Source: Paracidovorax wautersii (GTDB lineage: Bacteria > Pseudomonadota > Gammaproteobacteria > Burkholderiales > Burkholderiaceae_C). Taken from it: a stretch of 64,000 nt of DNA. The stretch is taken from positions 62,001 to 126,000 of the forward strand of contig NZ_FONX01000007.1 of NCBI RefSeq assembly GCF_900113035.1. The letters run 5' to 3'. The stretch's first letter is position 1. Every line of letters starts with the position of its first letter. The notes under the pieces were generated by a model. The model was given only the letters and a program-made list of their open reading frames with translations, had not been told where the DNA came from and did not search any database. Shown one piece after another: positions 37,569 to 49,754 of the stretch. A program made the translations under genes and the position numbers.

Positions 37569-38693
37569 ATGGACACCCACATTCCGCTCGCCCTGCTGGG
37601 CGGGCTCACCGCCTCCCAATTCATGCGCCGCCACTGGCACAAGAAGCCTTTGCTGGTGCGCCAGGCGATCCCGGGCTTCACGCCCCTGATCCCGCGCGCG
37701 CAGCTGCTTGCCCTGGCGGGCGAGGAGGGCGTGGAGTCGCGCCTGATCCAGCAGCAGGACGGCGGCCGCTGGAAGCTCAGCCACGGCCCGCTGGCGCGCC
37801 GCAGCCTGCCACCCCTGCAAAAGCCCGGCTGGACCGTGCTGGTGCAGGGCGTGGACCTGCACGACGACGGCGTGCATCAGCTGATGCAGCAGTTCCGCTT
37901 CGTGCCCGAGGCGCGCCTCGACGACCTGATGATCAGCTACGCCAGCGACGGCGGCGGCGTCGGCCCGCACTTCGACAGCTACGACGTCTTCCTGCTGCAG
38001 GCCCAGGGCCGCCGCCGCTGGCGCATCGGCCGCCAGAAGGACCTGACGCTGCGCGAAGGCATCCCGCTCAAGGTGCTGGAGCATTTCGAGCCCGAGGAGG
38101 AGTTCGTGCTGGAGCCCGGCGACATGCTCTATCTGCCGCCGCGCTGGGCGCACGACGGCGTCGCCGAGGGCGAGTGCATGACCTACTCCATCGGCTTTCG
38201 CTCGCCCAGCCGGGCGGAGGTCGCGCAGAACGTGCTGCTGCGCCTGGCCGACGAGGCCGGCGACGACGAGGACACGCCGATCTACCGCGATCCGCGCCAG
38301 GAAGCCGTGGCCCAGCCGGGCGCCATTCCGTCCGCGCTGCAGGACTTCGTGCGCGACGCCGTGCGCCGCGCGCTCGATGACCCCCAGGCGCTGGAGCGCG
38401 CCCTGGGCGAATCGCTGACCGAGCCCAAGCCCAATGTCTGGTTCGACCCGGCGCCGCCCGGCGGCCTGCTGGAAGGCGTGGTGCTGGACCGCCGCACGCG
38501 CATGATGTACGACGAGCGCCACGTCTTCATCAACGGCGAGAGCTACCGCGCCGCAGGGCGCGATGCCACGCTGATGCGCCGGCTGGCGGACGAGCGCTCG
38601 CTGTCCGCGCAGGACCTGGCCCGGGCCAGCGACGATGCGCTGGAGCTGCTGTCGGTCTGGTGCGACAGCGGCTGGGTGCACTCGCTGGCGTAG
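37569..38693 (+). CDS. JmjC/cupin-type ribosomal oxygenase, RoxA (YcfD)-like
   Basis: A 374-residue Fe(II)/2-oxoglutarate oxygenase. E. coli RoxA hydroxylates Arg81 of ribosomal protein L16. The cupin core carries the iron facial triad HxD in GPHFDSYDVF and the distal His in PPRWAHDGVAEG. A C-terminal winged-helix-like segment matches the ROX family arrangement (dimerisation helices, then FDPAPPGGLLEGVVLDRRTRMMYDERHVFINGESY). The ATG at 37569 begins MDTHIPLALLGGLTASQFMRRHWHKKPLLVRQA, typical of the family. The substrate is assumed by homology. Confidence 0.88.
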   Translation: MDTHIPLALLGGLTASQFMRRHWHKKPLLVRQAIPGFTPLIPRAQLLALAGEEGVESRLIQQQDGGRWKLSHGPLARRSLPPLQKPGWTVLVQGVDLHDDGVHQLMQQFRFVPEARLDDLMISYASDGGGVGPHFDSYDVFLLQAQGRRRWRIGRQKDLTLREGIPLKVLEHFEPEEEFVLEPGDMLYLPPRWAHDGVAEGECMTYSIGFRSPSRAEVAQNVLLRLADEAGDDEDTPIYRDPRQEAVAQPGAIPSALQDFVRDAVRRALDDPQALERALGESLTEPKPNVWFDPAPPGGLLEGVVLDRRTRMMYDERHVFINGESYRAAGRDATLMRRLADERSLSAQDLARASDDALELLSVWCDSGWVHSLA

Positions 38694-38774
38694 CCGGCGT
38701 GAGGCGGCGGGGCGTCCGGGCGCGCCTGGGTGCATCCGGGTGTATCTGTTGTTGCAAGTCGAAAGAGGTGCTGA

Positions 38775-39305
38775 ATGAACCCGCCCAGCGACGCCGCCGC
38801 CCTGCCGGCTGATTCGGCCGGCGACTTGCCCGAAGGCCGGTTCGCCGGCCGCGAGGATTTCCGGCAGCTCATCCGCGATGCGCTGGCCTGCGCGGCGCGC
38901 GAGGGCTGGCCCGAACTGGTGCTGAGCGACCCGGACTTCCGCGACTGGCCGCTGGGCGAGCGGGCCGTGGAGCAATCGCTGCAGGCCTGGGCGCGCGCCG
39001 GCCGGCAGTGCACCATGCTGGCGGCGGATGTCGGCGCCGTGCAGCGCCAGCACGCACGATTCGTGCAGTGGCGCGGCACCTGGAGCCACATCGTCACCTG
39101 CCGCAGGGCGGCGAGCGCCCAGCCGCAGGAGTTGCCCAGCGCGCTCTGGTCGCCCGGCTGGGTGCTGCACCGCATCGACGTGCCGCGCTGCGTGGGCGTG
39201 GCCGGCCGGGAGGCCGACCGCCGCGTGCTCTTGCGGCAGGAACTGGACGAATGGCTGCTGCGCAGGAGCGCGCCGGGTTTTCCCGCGACCACGCTGGGGC
39301 TCTGA
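38775..39305 (+). CDS. Hypothetical protein downstream of the RoxA-like gene
   Basis: I cannot assign this 176-residue protein securely. It has an acidic/Ala-rich N-terminus, then an alpha/beta-looking region (FRQLIRDALACAAREGWPELVLSDPDFRDWPLGERAVEQSL, WARAGRQCTMLAADVGAVQRQHARF, WRGTWSHIVTCRRA) and a C-terminal segment DRRVLLRQELDEWLLRR. There are no transmembrane segments and no signal peptide. The DPDF...WPLGE...L pattern is suggestive of proteins that place a phospholipase-D-like half domain here, but no HKD motif is present. It follows the RoxA-like gene by 81 nt and is probably co-transcribed. Confidence 0.6.
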   Translation: MNPPSDAAALPADSAGDLPEGRFAGREDFRQLIRDALACAAREGWPELVLSDPDFRDWPLGERAVEQSLQAWARAGRQCTMLAADVGAVQRQHARFVQWRGTWSHIVTCRRAASAQPQELPSALWSPGWVLHRIDVPRCVGVAGREADRRVLLRQELDEWLLRRSAPGFPATTLGL

Positions 39306-39348
39306 TGCGCGGCCTGCCCGGAGCGCGAACGTAGCCTTGGGACGGCCT

Positions 39349-39370
39349 CTGCGAGATCGTCAACAAGCTC
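39349..39370. repeat. Solitary end-like copy of the MITE terminal repeat
   Basis: The 22 bases beginning ctgcgagatcgtcaacaa match the right end of the 34291-34570 element and its flank (34549-34570) at 19 of 22 positions. No partner end is visible nearby. It lies 43 nt after the stop of the preceding gene. Confidence 0.35.
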
Positions 39371-39423
39371 GCAGACCCTGTGTCGCGGACCTATCGGTGT
39401 TACTGGGTATTGACGAAAATCCT

Positions 39424-39429
39424 TATAAT
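39424..39429 (+). promoter_or_regulatory. Consensus -10 TATAAT upstream of the Ala-rich lipoprotein gene
   Basis: A perfect TATAAT lies in the AT-rich patch aaaatccTTATAATttcg, unusual in this GC-rich region, about 120 nt before the ATG. TTGACG at 39410-39415 is only 8 nt away, too close to be its -35. A strong constitutive promoter with a weak -35 is likely. Confidence 0.5.
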
Positions 39430-39549
39430 TTCGTGTTGGCCTCATTACCACACGCATGCCGCTCGGCGTGCCTGGCCAACCGGACCGCTGCAAGAGGTGG
39501 ACGGTGTTGTCCATTCGAAGAATCCCGTTTGTCCAAGAGGAAACCTGAA

Positions 39550-39810
39550 ATGAAGAATTCCGTCGTTCTGGCCGCCCTGATCGCTGCTGCTGCCCTCGCC
39601 GCCTGCGGCAAGAAGGAAGAGCCCGCACCCGCTCCCGCACCTGCCGTGGAAGCTCCTGCCGCCGCACCGGCTGCCGCTCCCGCCGCTTCTGACGCTGCCG
39701 TGGCTCCTGCCGCCGCTGCTGCTTCCGAAGCCGCTTCCGCTGCTTCCGACGCTGCTGCTGCCGCTAACGCCGCCGCTGCTGCTGCTACCGCCGCTTCCGC
39801 AGCCAAGTAA
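39550..39810 (+). CDS. Small Ala/Pro-rich lipoprotein
   Basis: The 86-residue protein starts at ATG 39550 behind AGAGGA. Its signal peptide MKNSVVLAALIAAAALAAC ends in a good lipobox (LAAC, Cys19), followed by GKKEE, a Pro/Ala stretch and a C-terminal tail made almost only of Ala with regularly spaced Ser, Asp, Glu and Asn (for example AASEAASAASDAAAAANAAA). Such a tail could form a long helix like the Lpp/OprI lipoproteins, but there is no terminal Lys-Arg pair; it ends AAK. Strong -10, good ribosome-binding site and terminator suggest high expression. Function unknown. Confidence 0.78.
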   Translation: MKNSVVLAALIAAAALAACGKKEEPAPAPAPAVEAPAAAPAAAPAASDAAVAPAAAAASEAASAASDAAAAANAAAAAATAASAAK

Positions 39811-39854
39811 GCACTCCAGGCTTTTCCCCGGGTTCGCCCGGGGTTCGGTCGAAG

Positions 39855-39888
39855 AAGGCCCCGTACCGCTGGTCGGGGCTTTTTTTCG
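39855..39888 (+). terminator. Intrinsic terminator of the Ala-rich lipoprotein gene
   Basis: The stem AGGCCCCG pairs with CGGGGCT around a 10-nt loop (taccgctggt), followed by seven Ts. It lies about 45 nt after the stop codon. Confidence 0.85.
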
Positions 39889-39948
39889 TCCGTCGTTTTT
39901 GTCCGCCGCTGCTGCCGCGGCTGCGAGCGCTGCCGGTGGCGAGGACGT

Positions 39949-40743
39949 TCAGCCCACTTCGATCCAGCCGGTGCCTTCGCGCGGATGGGCCACGTCCACG
40001 GCCTCCTGGGGCCAGCCCAGGGCATCGGCGAGCGCGGCGCGGGCCAGCTCGGGGCGGTTGTTCTGGGCGCTCAGATGGGCCGCCACCACGCGCTGCAGGC
40101 CGGTGTGGCGCACCGCGCCCAGGATGCCGGCCGCGACATGGTTGGGCAGGTGGCCCAGGCGGCCGCTGATGCGCCGCTTGAGGAAGGCGGGATAGGCCGA
40201 GGCCTGCAGCATCTCGGCGTCGTGGTTGGATTCCAGCAGCAGCGCGTGGCAGCCCTGCAGCTGCTCCAGCACATGCTCCGAGGCGTGGCCCAGGTCGGTC
40301 AGCAGGCCGATGTGCGTGGCGCCGTCGCTGCAGCGCAGGTGCAGGGGCTCGCGGGCATCGTGCGGCACGGTGAAGGGGCGGGCCTCGAAGGCGCCCAGGT
40401 CGATGGCCTCGCCGTCGCGGGCGATGCGCAGCAGGCCGTCCAGATCCGGGCTGCCCAGGGCCTCGTGCGTGCCCTGGCTCATCCACACCGGGATGCGGTG
40501 GCGCAGGGCGAGCTTCTGCACGCAGCCGATGTGATCCGAATGCTCGTGCGTGATGAAGACGGCGTCGAGCTCGTTCAGCGCCACGCCTGCGGCATCCAGC
40601 CGCCATTCCAGCTGCCGGATGCCGAGGCCGCAGTCCACCAGCAGCCTGCGGCGGGCCTGCGGGCCGCAGGCGCCGTTGCTGCCGCCCTCGACCAGCGTGG
40701 CGTTGCCCGTGCTGCCGCTGGCCAGGTTGCGAAAGCGGAGCAA
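39949..40743 (-). CDS. MBL-fold metallohydrolase, YycJ-like
   Basis: A 264-residue metallo-beta-lactamase-fold protein beginning LRFRNLASGSTGNATLVEGG, the usual start of YycJ/WalJ-type hydrolases. Metal motifs: THEHSDHIG, the His in VPHDAREP, LLTDLGHASEH, ESNHDAEML and AAHLSAQNNRPE. I take TTG at 40743 as the start, because no ATG or GTG precedes the first conserved residues; it lies 11 nt after the bamC stop. YycJ-type proteins are proposed nucleases linked to DNA-replication repair. It is the last gene of the dapA-bamC run. Confidence 0.86.
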   Translation of the reverse strand: MLRFRNLASGSTGNATLVEGGSNGACGPQARRRLLVDCGLGIRQLEWRLDAAGVALNELDAVFITHEHSDHIGCVQKLALRHRIPVWMSQGTHEALGSPDLDGLLRIARDGEAIDLGAFEARPFTVPHDAREPLHLRCSDGATHIGLLTDLGHASEHVLEQLQGCHALLLESNHDAEMLQASAYPAFLKRRISGRLGHLPNHVAAGILGAVRHTGLQRVVAAHLSAQNNRPELARAALADALGWPQEAVDVAHPREGTGWIEVG

Positions 40744-40754
40744 CTCGGGAGGGC

Positions 40755-41843
40755 TTACTTCAGGTCGTCCACCAGCACGCGCACGATGCGCTGGGCGTTT
40801 TCGGACGATTCGGGCGCGCCGGCGGCGTTGAGCACGGAGACGGTGCTCACGTTGCCCTGGGTGCGCACGACGATGCGGTACTTGAGCGGTGCCACGCCGT
40901 CGGACGAGCTGCTGAACAGCTTGCTGAAGAAGCCCTTGTCCTTCTTGTCGGTCGGCGGCACGTAGCGCACGAAATAGACGCCCTGGCTGCGGTCGCGGTC
41001 TTCCACGGTGAAGCCGGTGCGGTCCAGCGTCAGGCCGACACGGCGCCATGCGCGGTCGAAGGGCTCGTCCAGCTGCACGGCCGGGGCACCGGCCACGGTG
41101 GCCAGGCGCGCGGCCGGGGCGACCTGCACCGGAGCGTTGGCGATGGCACGGGATTGCTCTTCGCTCACGCCCAGCTTGACCATCAGGCGGCGCAGGAATT
41201 CGGTCTCCAGTTCGGGATCGACCGGGCGGGGCTGCCACACGGTGCTGTCCTTTTGCTGGTTGGTATAGACCTCGGCCATGCCGCGATGCGAGATGAAGAT
41301 CTCGGTGGAGCCGTTGGGGCCGCGCTCCAGGCGCGTGCGGAACTTGTCGCGCTCGCCGGTGGAGTAGAGCGAGTCGAACACCTTGCCGAGGGTGGAGCGG
41401 ATGATGTCCTGCGGCAGCTTGGCGCGGTTCTCGGCCCAGTCGGTTTCCAGCAGGCCCAGCTTGGGTTCTTCGGTGGTGAAGACGAAGCCGTTTTCGAGCC
41501 AGAAGTCGCGCACGGGCTCCCAGAGCTGTTCCGGCGTGCGGTTGACGACCAGCCAGCGCTGGTTGCCGTCGCGCTCGATGCGCACGTCGCCGATGGTCTG
41601 CGGCGCGGCGTTGGTGCGGCTGTTGGCGCGCTGGGTCTGGCCGGCCTCGAACGCGGCGGCCGACACGGTGGTGCCGGGCACGACGTAGCGGGCGTCGGTG
41701 GTGATCTGGCGCAGATCGGGCGGCACTTCCAGCGTCGGGCCCTTGGTGGCGCTCTTGTAGTCGATCTTGTCGTTTTCCAGGACGGAGCAGGCGGACAAGG
41801 CCATGGCGAGGCCCAGCAGGCCCAGTCGATTGATTGCGTTCAC
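40755..41843 (-). CDS. bamC: Outer-membrane assembly lipoprotein BamC
   Basis: The 362-residue BAM-complex lipoprotein has its signal and lipobox at LSAC (VNAINRLGLLGLAMALSACSVLEND), the unstructured N-terminal BamD-binding segment with LEVPPDLRQIT, and two helix-grip domains (residues about 95-210 and 245-355). The GTG at 41843 follows AAGAGGA at the correct distance. It lies 71 nt after dapA, the same pairing as in E. coli (dapA-bamC). Confidence 0.93.
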   Translation of the reverse strand: MNAINRLGLLGLAMALSACSVLENDKIDYKSATKGPTLEVPPDLRQITTDARYVVPGTTVSAAAFEAGQTQRANSRTNAAPQTIGDVRIERDGNQRWLVVNRTPEQLWEPVRDFWLENGFVFTTEEPKLGLLETDWAENRAKLPQDIIRSTLGKVFDSLYSTGERDKFRTRLERGPNGSTEIFISHRGMAEVYTNQQKDSTVWQPRPVDPELETEFLRRLMVKLGVSEEQSRAIANAPVQVAPAARLATVAGAPAVQLDEPFDRAWRRVGLTLDRTGFTVEDRDRSQGVYFVRYVPPTDKKDKGFFSKLFSSSSDGVAPLKYRIVVRTQGNVSTVSVLNAAGAPESSENAQRIVRVLVDDLK

Positions 41844-41914
41844 GCGGAAATCCTCTTGTGATCTGAGGCTGCAGGTGCGGCCGGGTACGTGTTGCGTCAA
41901 GGTGGGGCGGGGCG

Positions 41915-42811
41915 TCAGAGCAGTCCGCCGGCCTTCAGGGCGGCTTCGACGACGGGCTCGTTGGCGGTGGAAAGGGGCGTCATGGGCAGGCGCATGGTGC
42001 CGCCGCACAGGCCCATGCGCTTCATGGCCCACTTCACGGGAATCGGGTTGGCCTCGACGAAGAGCTGCTTGTGCACGGGCATCAGCTGGAACTGGATCTC
42101 CATGGCGCGGCGCACGTCCCCCGCCAGGGCCGCCACGCAGAGCTCGTGCATCAGGCGCGGGGCCACGTTGGCCGTCACGCTGACGTTGCCATGGCCGCCG
42201 CAGAGCATGAGGGCCACGGCGGTCGGGTCGTCGCCCGAATAGACGGCGAAGCCCTTGGGCACTTCGCGGATCAGCCACTGCGCGCGCTCGATGTTGCCGG
42301 TGGCTTCCTTGATGCCGATGATGCCGGGCACCTGGGCCAGGCGCAGCACCGTGTCGTGCTGCATATCGGCCACGGAGCGGCCGGGCACGTTGTAGAGGAT
42401 GGTGGGCAGGTCGCCCACGGCTTCGGCGATGGCCTTGAAGTGCTGGTACTGGCCCTCTTGCGTGGGCTTGTTGTAGTAGGGCACGACCTGCAGCTGGCTG
42501 TCCGCTCCGACCTTCTTGGCGAAGCGGGCGAGCTCGATGGCTTCGGACGTGGAGTTGGCGCCGCAGCCGGCCATGATGGGCACGCGCTTGGCGGACTGCT
42601 CGACGGCCACGCGGATGATCTCGCAGTGCTCTTCGACGTTGACCGTGGGCGATTCGCCCGTGGTGCCCACCACGCCGATGCAGTCGGTGCCTTCGGCGAT
42701 GTGCCAGTCGATCAACTTGCGCAGCGTGGGGTAGTCCACGCTGCCGTCCTCGTGCATGGGGGTGACGAGGGCGACGATGCTGCCGGTAAGAGGAGCGCTG
42801 GGGAGTGTCAT
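41915..42811 (-). CDS. dapA: 4-hydroxy-tetrahydrodipicolinate synthase
   Basis: A 298-residue TIM-barrel lyase that condenses pyruvate with aspartate semialdehyde for lysine and diaminopimelate synthesis. Motifs: [33 protein letters not shown], the catalytic Tyr in ILYNVPGRS, the Schiff-base Lys in [12 protein letters not shown] and [21 protein letters not shown]. It begins the dapA-bamC-MBL run. Confidence 0.97.
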   Translation of the reverse strand: MTLPSAPLTGSIVALVTPMHEDGSVDYPTLRKLIDWHIAEGTDCIGVVGTTGESPTVNVEEHCEIIRVAVEQSAKRVPIMAGCGANSTSEAIELARFAKKVGADSQLQVVPYYNKPTQEGQYQHFKAIAEAVGDLPTILYNVPGRSVADMQHDTVLRLAQVPGIIGIKEATGNIERAQWLIREVPKGFAVYSGDDPTAVALMLCGGHGNVSVTANVAPRLMHELCVAALAGDVRRAMEIQFQLMPVHKQLFVEANPIPVKWAMKRMGLCGGTMRLPMTPLSTANEPVVEAALKAGGLL

Positions 42812-42841
42812 GTCCGCATGGTGAAACGGTAAAAGGGCATT

Positions 42842-43417
42842 CTAACTAGGCGCCCGTGGCATGGAGGGCGTCGCATCGGGAACGAGGGGATGGCGTGGGG
42901 GTGTTGCACCGGGTGCCTCGCGCACCGCGGCCACCCGCTGCACGAAGCGTTCGGGCGACGGCAGCCAGCCGTCTTCGAACGCCACGATGCGCAGACCCTC
43001 GCAGGCGCGCAGCAGTTCCCCGGGCGCCAGCAGAAAGTCGGGCCGCGCGGGCCGGCCCACGGTTTCGTTGCCGGCCGCGAAGGTTTCGTACAGCAGCACG
43101 CCGCCCGGCGCCACGCTGGCCACGATGGCGGGCAGCAGCGGCCGCCAGAGGTAGTTGGTGACGATCACCGCATCGAAGCGGCGGCCGGCGAGCGGCCAGG
43201 GGCCGGCCTCGATGTCGGCGCACAGGGTTTCGGCGAATGCGCAAAGTGGCGCCAGCGCGTCCTGCGACCGGTCGATGCCGGTGACCGCATGGCCGCGCCC
43301 GTGCATCCAGCGCAGGTGGCGGCCCGCGCCGCAGGCCACGTCGAGCACGCTGCCGCCCGCAGGCGCCAGATGCGCCCAGCGCCGGATCCATTCGGAAGGG
43401 TTGTCGTTGCCGTGCAT
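42842..43417 (-). CDS. Class I SAM-dependent methyltransferase
   Basis: A 191-residue Rossmann-fold methyltransferase with motif I SVLDVACGAGRHLRWM, an acidic residue after beta-2 (VTGIDRSQDAL), FDAVIVTNYLWRPLL and GGVLLYETFAAGNETVGRP. The pattern resembles TehB/UbiE-like small-molecule methyltransferases, and the substrate is unknown. It ends 30 nt before the dapA start on the same strand and may share its transcript. An interspersed repeat lies just upstream (43427-43478). Confidence 0.82.
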   Translation of the reverse strand: MHGNDNPSEWIRRWAHLAPAGGSVLDVACGAGRHLRWMHGRGHAVTGIDRSQDALAPLCAFAETLCADIEAGPWPLAGRRFDAVIVTNYLWRPLLPAIVASVAPGGVLLYETFAAGNETVGRPARPDFLLAPGELLRACEGLRIVAFEDGWLPSPERFVQRVAAVREAPGATPPRHPLVPDATPSMPRAPS

Positions 43418-43426
43418 GGTGGGTTT

Positions 43427-43478
43427 GCTATTGTTTCGATAGCTGCCTGCGCTTGTCCAGCGGGCGCAGGCGGCAGAA
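43427..43478. repeat. Interspersed hairpin repeat, copy 7 (fullest copy)
   Basis: The arm GCTATtgtttcgATAGC (43427-43443) is followed by TGCCTGCGC, about 11 nt, and GCGCAGGCGGCA. Both hairpins pair well. It fills the space between the methyltransferase gene and the 46-residue membrane ORF upstream of it. Confidence 0.7.
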
Positions 43479-43516
43479 AAGAGTCGGAATCGATGCCGGA
43501 GTCGGAGTTCGGCCGC

Positions 43517-43657
43517 TCAGAAGCAGGCCCAGATCTGGTCGGCCAGCATGACGACGAAGCCCGGCTCCGCGTACAGCCAGAACACCAGCGCCAGCAGCGC
43601 GCCGCTCAGGGCGACGCCGAGCGCCAGGCGCAGGCGGTTGTGGGGCTGGTGGGGCAT
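43517..43657 (-). CDS. Small single-pass membrane protein
   Basis: A 46-residue ORF begins at ATG 43657, 14 nt after the MFS gene stop. It encodes a basic N-terminus (MPHQPHNRLRLALG), one strongly hydrophobic helix (ALSGALLALVFWLYA) and a short second hydrophobic patch ending QIWACF. It is too short for an enzyme; a small subunit or regulator of the adjacent permease is possible. I recognise no family. Support rests on spacing, orientation and the membrane-protein composition. Confidence 0.5.
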   Translation of the reverse strand: MPHQPHNRLRLALGVALSGALLALVFWLYAEPGFVVMLADQIWACF

Positions 43658-43671
43658 GCTGGCCAGGCCTT

Positions 43672-44907
43672 TCAGGCGGGGCGCGGTGCGCGCAGCAGGG
43701 GCGCTTCGCGCACCGGCAGGTTCACCAGGCCCGCGAAGACGCCCAGCGCGATGGCGATGTACCAGACCACGTCGTAGCTGCCGGTGCGGTCGTAGAGATA
43801 GCCGCCCAGCCACACGCCCAGGAAGCTGCCGATCTGGTGGCTGAAGAACACGAAGCCGCTGAGCATCGACAGATGCTGCACCCCGAAGATCTGCGCCACG
43901 GTGGCGTTGGTGACCGGCACGGTGGACAGCCACAGCGCGCCGATCACGGCCGAGAACACATAGACCGAGGCCGGCGTGAGCGGCGCCAGCAGAAAGGCGC
44001 TGATGGCCACGGCCCGCGCGAAGTAGATGAACGCGAGGATGTAGCGCTTGGGGATGCGCTGGCCGAGCGTGCCGGCCAGGTAGGTGCCGAAGATGTTGAA
44101 GAGGCCGATGAGCGCCAGCGCGTAGCTCGCCACCTGCGGCGAGAGGCCGTGGTCCTTGAGATAGCTGGGCATGTGCACGCCGATGAACACCACCTGGAAG
44201 CCGCAGACGAAGTAGCCCGCCGTCAGCAGCAAAAAGCTCGGGTTGTGCAGCGATTCCGCCACCGCCTGCGCGATCGACTGGCCGCGCTGCGGCGTGGGCG
44301 CGGCGCCCTGGCCGGAGGGCTTGGCGAAGCCGGGCTCGCGCAGGCCGAAGGCCAGCGGCACGATGAGCAGCACCAGCAGCGATAGCGCCAGCAGCGCCTC
44401 CTGCCAGCCCATCCGGGCGATGAGCTGGCCTTCCACCGGCACCATCAGGAACTGCCCGAACGAGCCCGCCGCCGCCGCCACGCCCATGGCCCAGGAGCGC
44501 TTCTCGGGCGCGATCTGCCGCCCCAGCACGCCGTAGATCACCGCATAGGTGGTGCCCGCCTGGGCTGCGCCGATGAGCACGCCGGCGGTGAGCGCGAACG
44601 TCAGCGGCGTGGGCGAGAGCGCCATGCCCGCCAGGCCCAGCGCGTAGAGCAGGGCGCCGCCGATCAGCACGCGGAAGGCGCCGAAGCGGTCCGCCGCCAT
44701 GCCCGCGAGGATGCCGAACAGGCCCCAGGCGATGTTCTGCACCGCGATCGCCAGCGCGAAGGTCTGGCGCGTCCAGCCCATTTCCTGCGTGATGGGCTGC
44801 AGCCAGAGACCGAAGCCATGGCGTATGCCCATCGACAGCGTGACGACGGCGGCGCCGCACAGCAGCACCTGGGCCATGGACAATTTGCGGGTGGGGTCTT
44901 GAGGCAT
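43672..44907 (-). CDS. MFS transporter, oxalate/formate-antiporter-like
   Basis: A 411-residue major-facilitator permease with about twelve hydrophobic segments. It has the N-terminal LSMGIRHGFGLWLQPITQEMGWTRQTFALAIAVQNIAWGLFG, the loop 2-3 motif GMAADRFGAFRVL and a charged central loop (GFAKPSGQGAAPTPQRGQS). Members with this start resemble the oxalate/formate-antiporter and monocarboxylate-type MFS group. The ATG at 44907 is preceded six bases earlier by TACATT (44914-44919, minus strand), a possible -10 giving a leaderless message. It is divergent from parE. Confidence 0.85.
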   Translation of the reverse strand: MPQDPTRKLSMAQVLLCGAAVVTLSMGIRHGFGLWLQPITQEMGWTRQTFALAIAVQNIAWGLFGILAGMAADRFGAFRVLIGGALLYALGLAGMALSPTPLTFALTAGVLIGAAQAGTTYAVIYGVLGRQIAPEKRSWAMGVAAAAGSFGQFLMVPVEGQLIARMGWQEALLALSLLVLLIVPLAFGLREPGFAKPSGQGAAPTPQRGQSIAQAVAESLHNPSFLLLTAGYFVCGFQVVFIGVHMPSYLKDHGLSPQVASYALALIGLFNIFGTYLAGTLGQRIPKRYILAFIYFARAVAISAFLLAPLTPASVYVFSAVIGALWLSTVPVTNATVAQIFGVQHLSMLSGFVFFSHQIGSFLGVWLGGYLYDRTGSYDVVWYIAIALGVFAGLVNLPVREAPLLRAPRPA

Positions 44908-44913
44908 CGGGCG

Positions 44914-44919
44914 AATGTA
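44914..44919 (-). promoter_or_regulatory. -10-like TACATT before the MFS gene
   Basis: On the minus strand TACATT ends six bases before the ATG at 44907, with no ribosome-binding site between. The spacing would place the transcription start at the start codon. Confidence 0.35.
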
Positions 44920-44989
44920 GCCAAAACCGCGCGGGGCCGCTGGCACGCAAGCGTCTCGCGCATTGGTGGGCTGTGGTTATATCCAGCAC

Positions 44990-44995
44990 TACAAT
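44990..44995 (+). promoter_or_regulatory. -10-like TACAAT before parE
   Basis: TACAAT ends eight bases before the parE ATG at 45004, with no Shine-Dalgarno. Same arrangement as before queG. Confidence 0.4.
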
Positions 44996-45003
44996 CCGCC
45001 GCC

Positions 45004-47001
<1,998 letters not shown>

Positions 47002-47032
47002 CCGTTCCTGCTGCGCCTTGGAGCGGTTTCGG

Positions 47033-47079
47033 GCTGCAGCGCCCGTCCCGCTTGCGCATGCTGCTATTGATTTGGTAGT
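47033..47079. repeat. Interspersed hairpin repeat, copy 8
   Basis: GCTGCAGCGC, then CTTGCGCATGC, followed by the arm GCTATtgatttggTAGT (47063-47079), which has one arm mismatch. It lies between parE and parC, so any terminator effect would separate the two subunit genes. Confidence 0.5.
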
Positions 47080-47145
47080 GGATGGGTGGAGCCCGGCCCA
47101 GGCCCGCGCCACCTCATCCTTCGTTCCCTTCCTTTCCTTCGACGC

Positions 47146-49509
<2,364 letters not shown>

Positions 49510-49566
49510 CGAGGCGCGGCGCGTTCCCGGCAAGGTGCTGGAACAAGCCTTCTCCCCCGTCCCGCG

Positions 49567-49596
49567 AAGGGCCGCCCCATGGGCGGCCCTTTTTTG
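49567..49596 (+). terminator. Intrinsic terminator of parC
   Basis: AAGGGCCGCC pairs with GGCGGCCCTT around a short C-rich loop, followed by a T-run. It begins 58 nt after the parC stop. Confidence 0.9.
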
Positions 49597-49754
49597 TTGC
49601 GCTGCCGCATCGCGGTGTGCGGCTGGTATTAATGCGGAGTGGTGTTTCCGCTTGTATCCATGCAATATCGCCTCTAGCGTGACCACGGCCGACCATCGTT
49701 ACCGTGCCGCGCCTATTCGTCGTGTCCGTGATGTTTGCCCCGGGAGCCCCCACC

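Noticed and set aside
39643-39807. Gct/gcc runs in the Ala-rich lipoprotein gene as a microsatellite or phase-variable tract
   Set aside because: Codons are mixed, with no uniform repeat unit long enough for slippage. It is simply an Ala-rich coding region.
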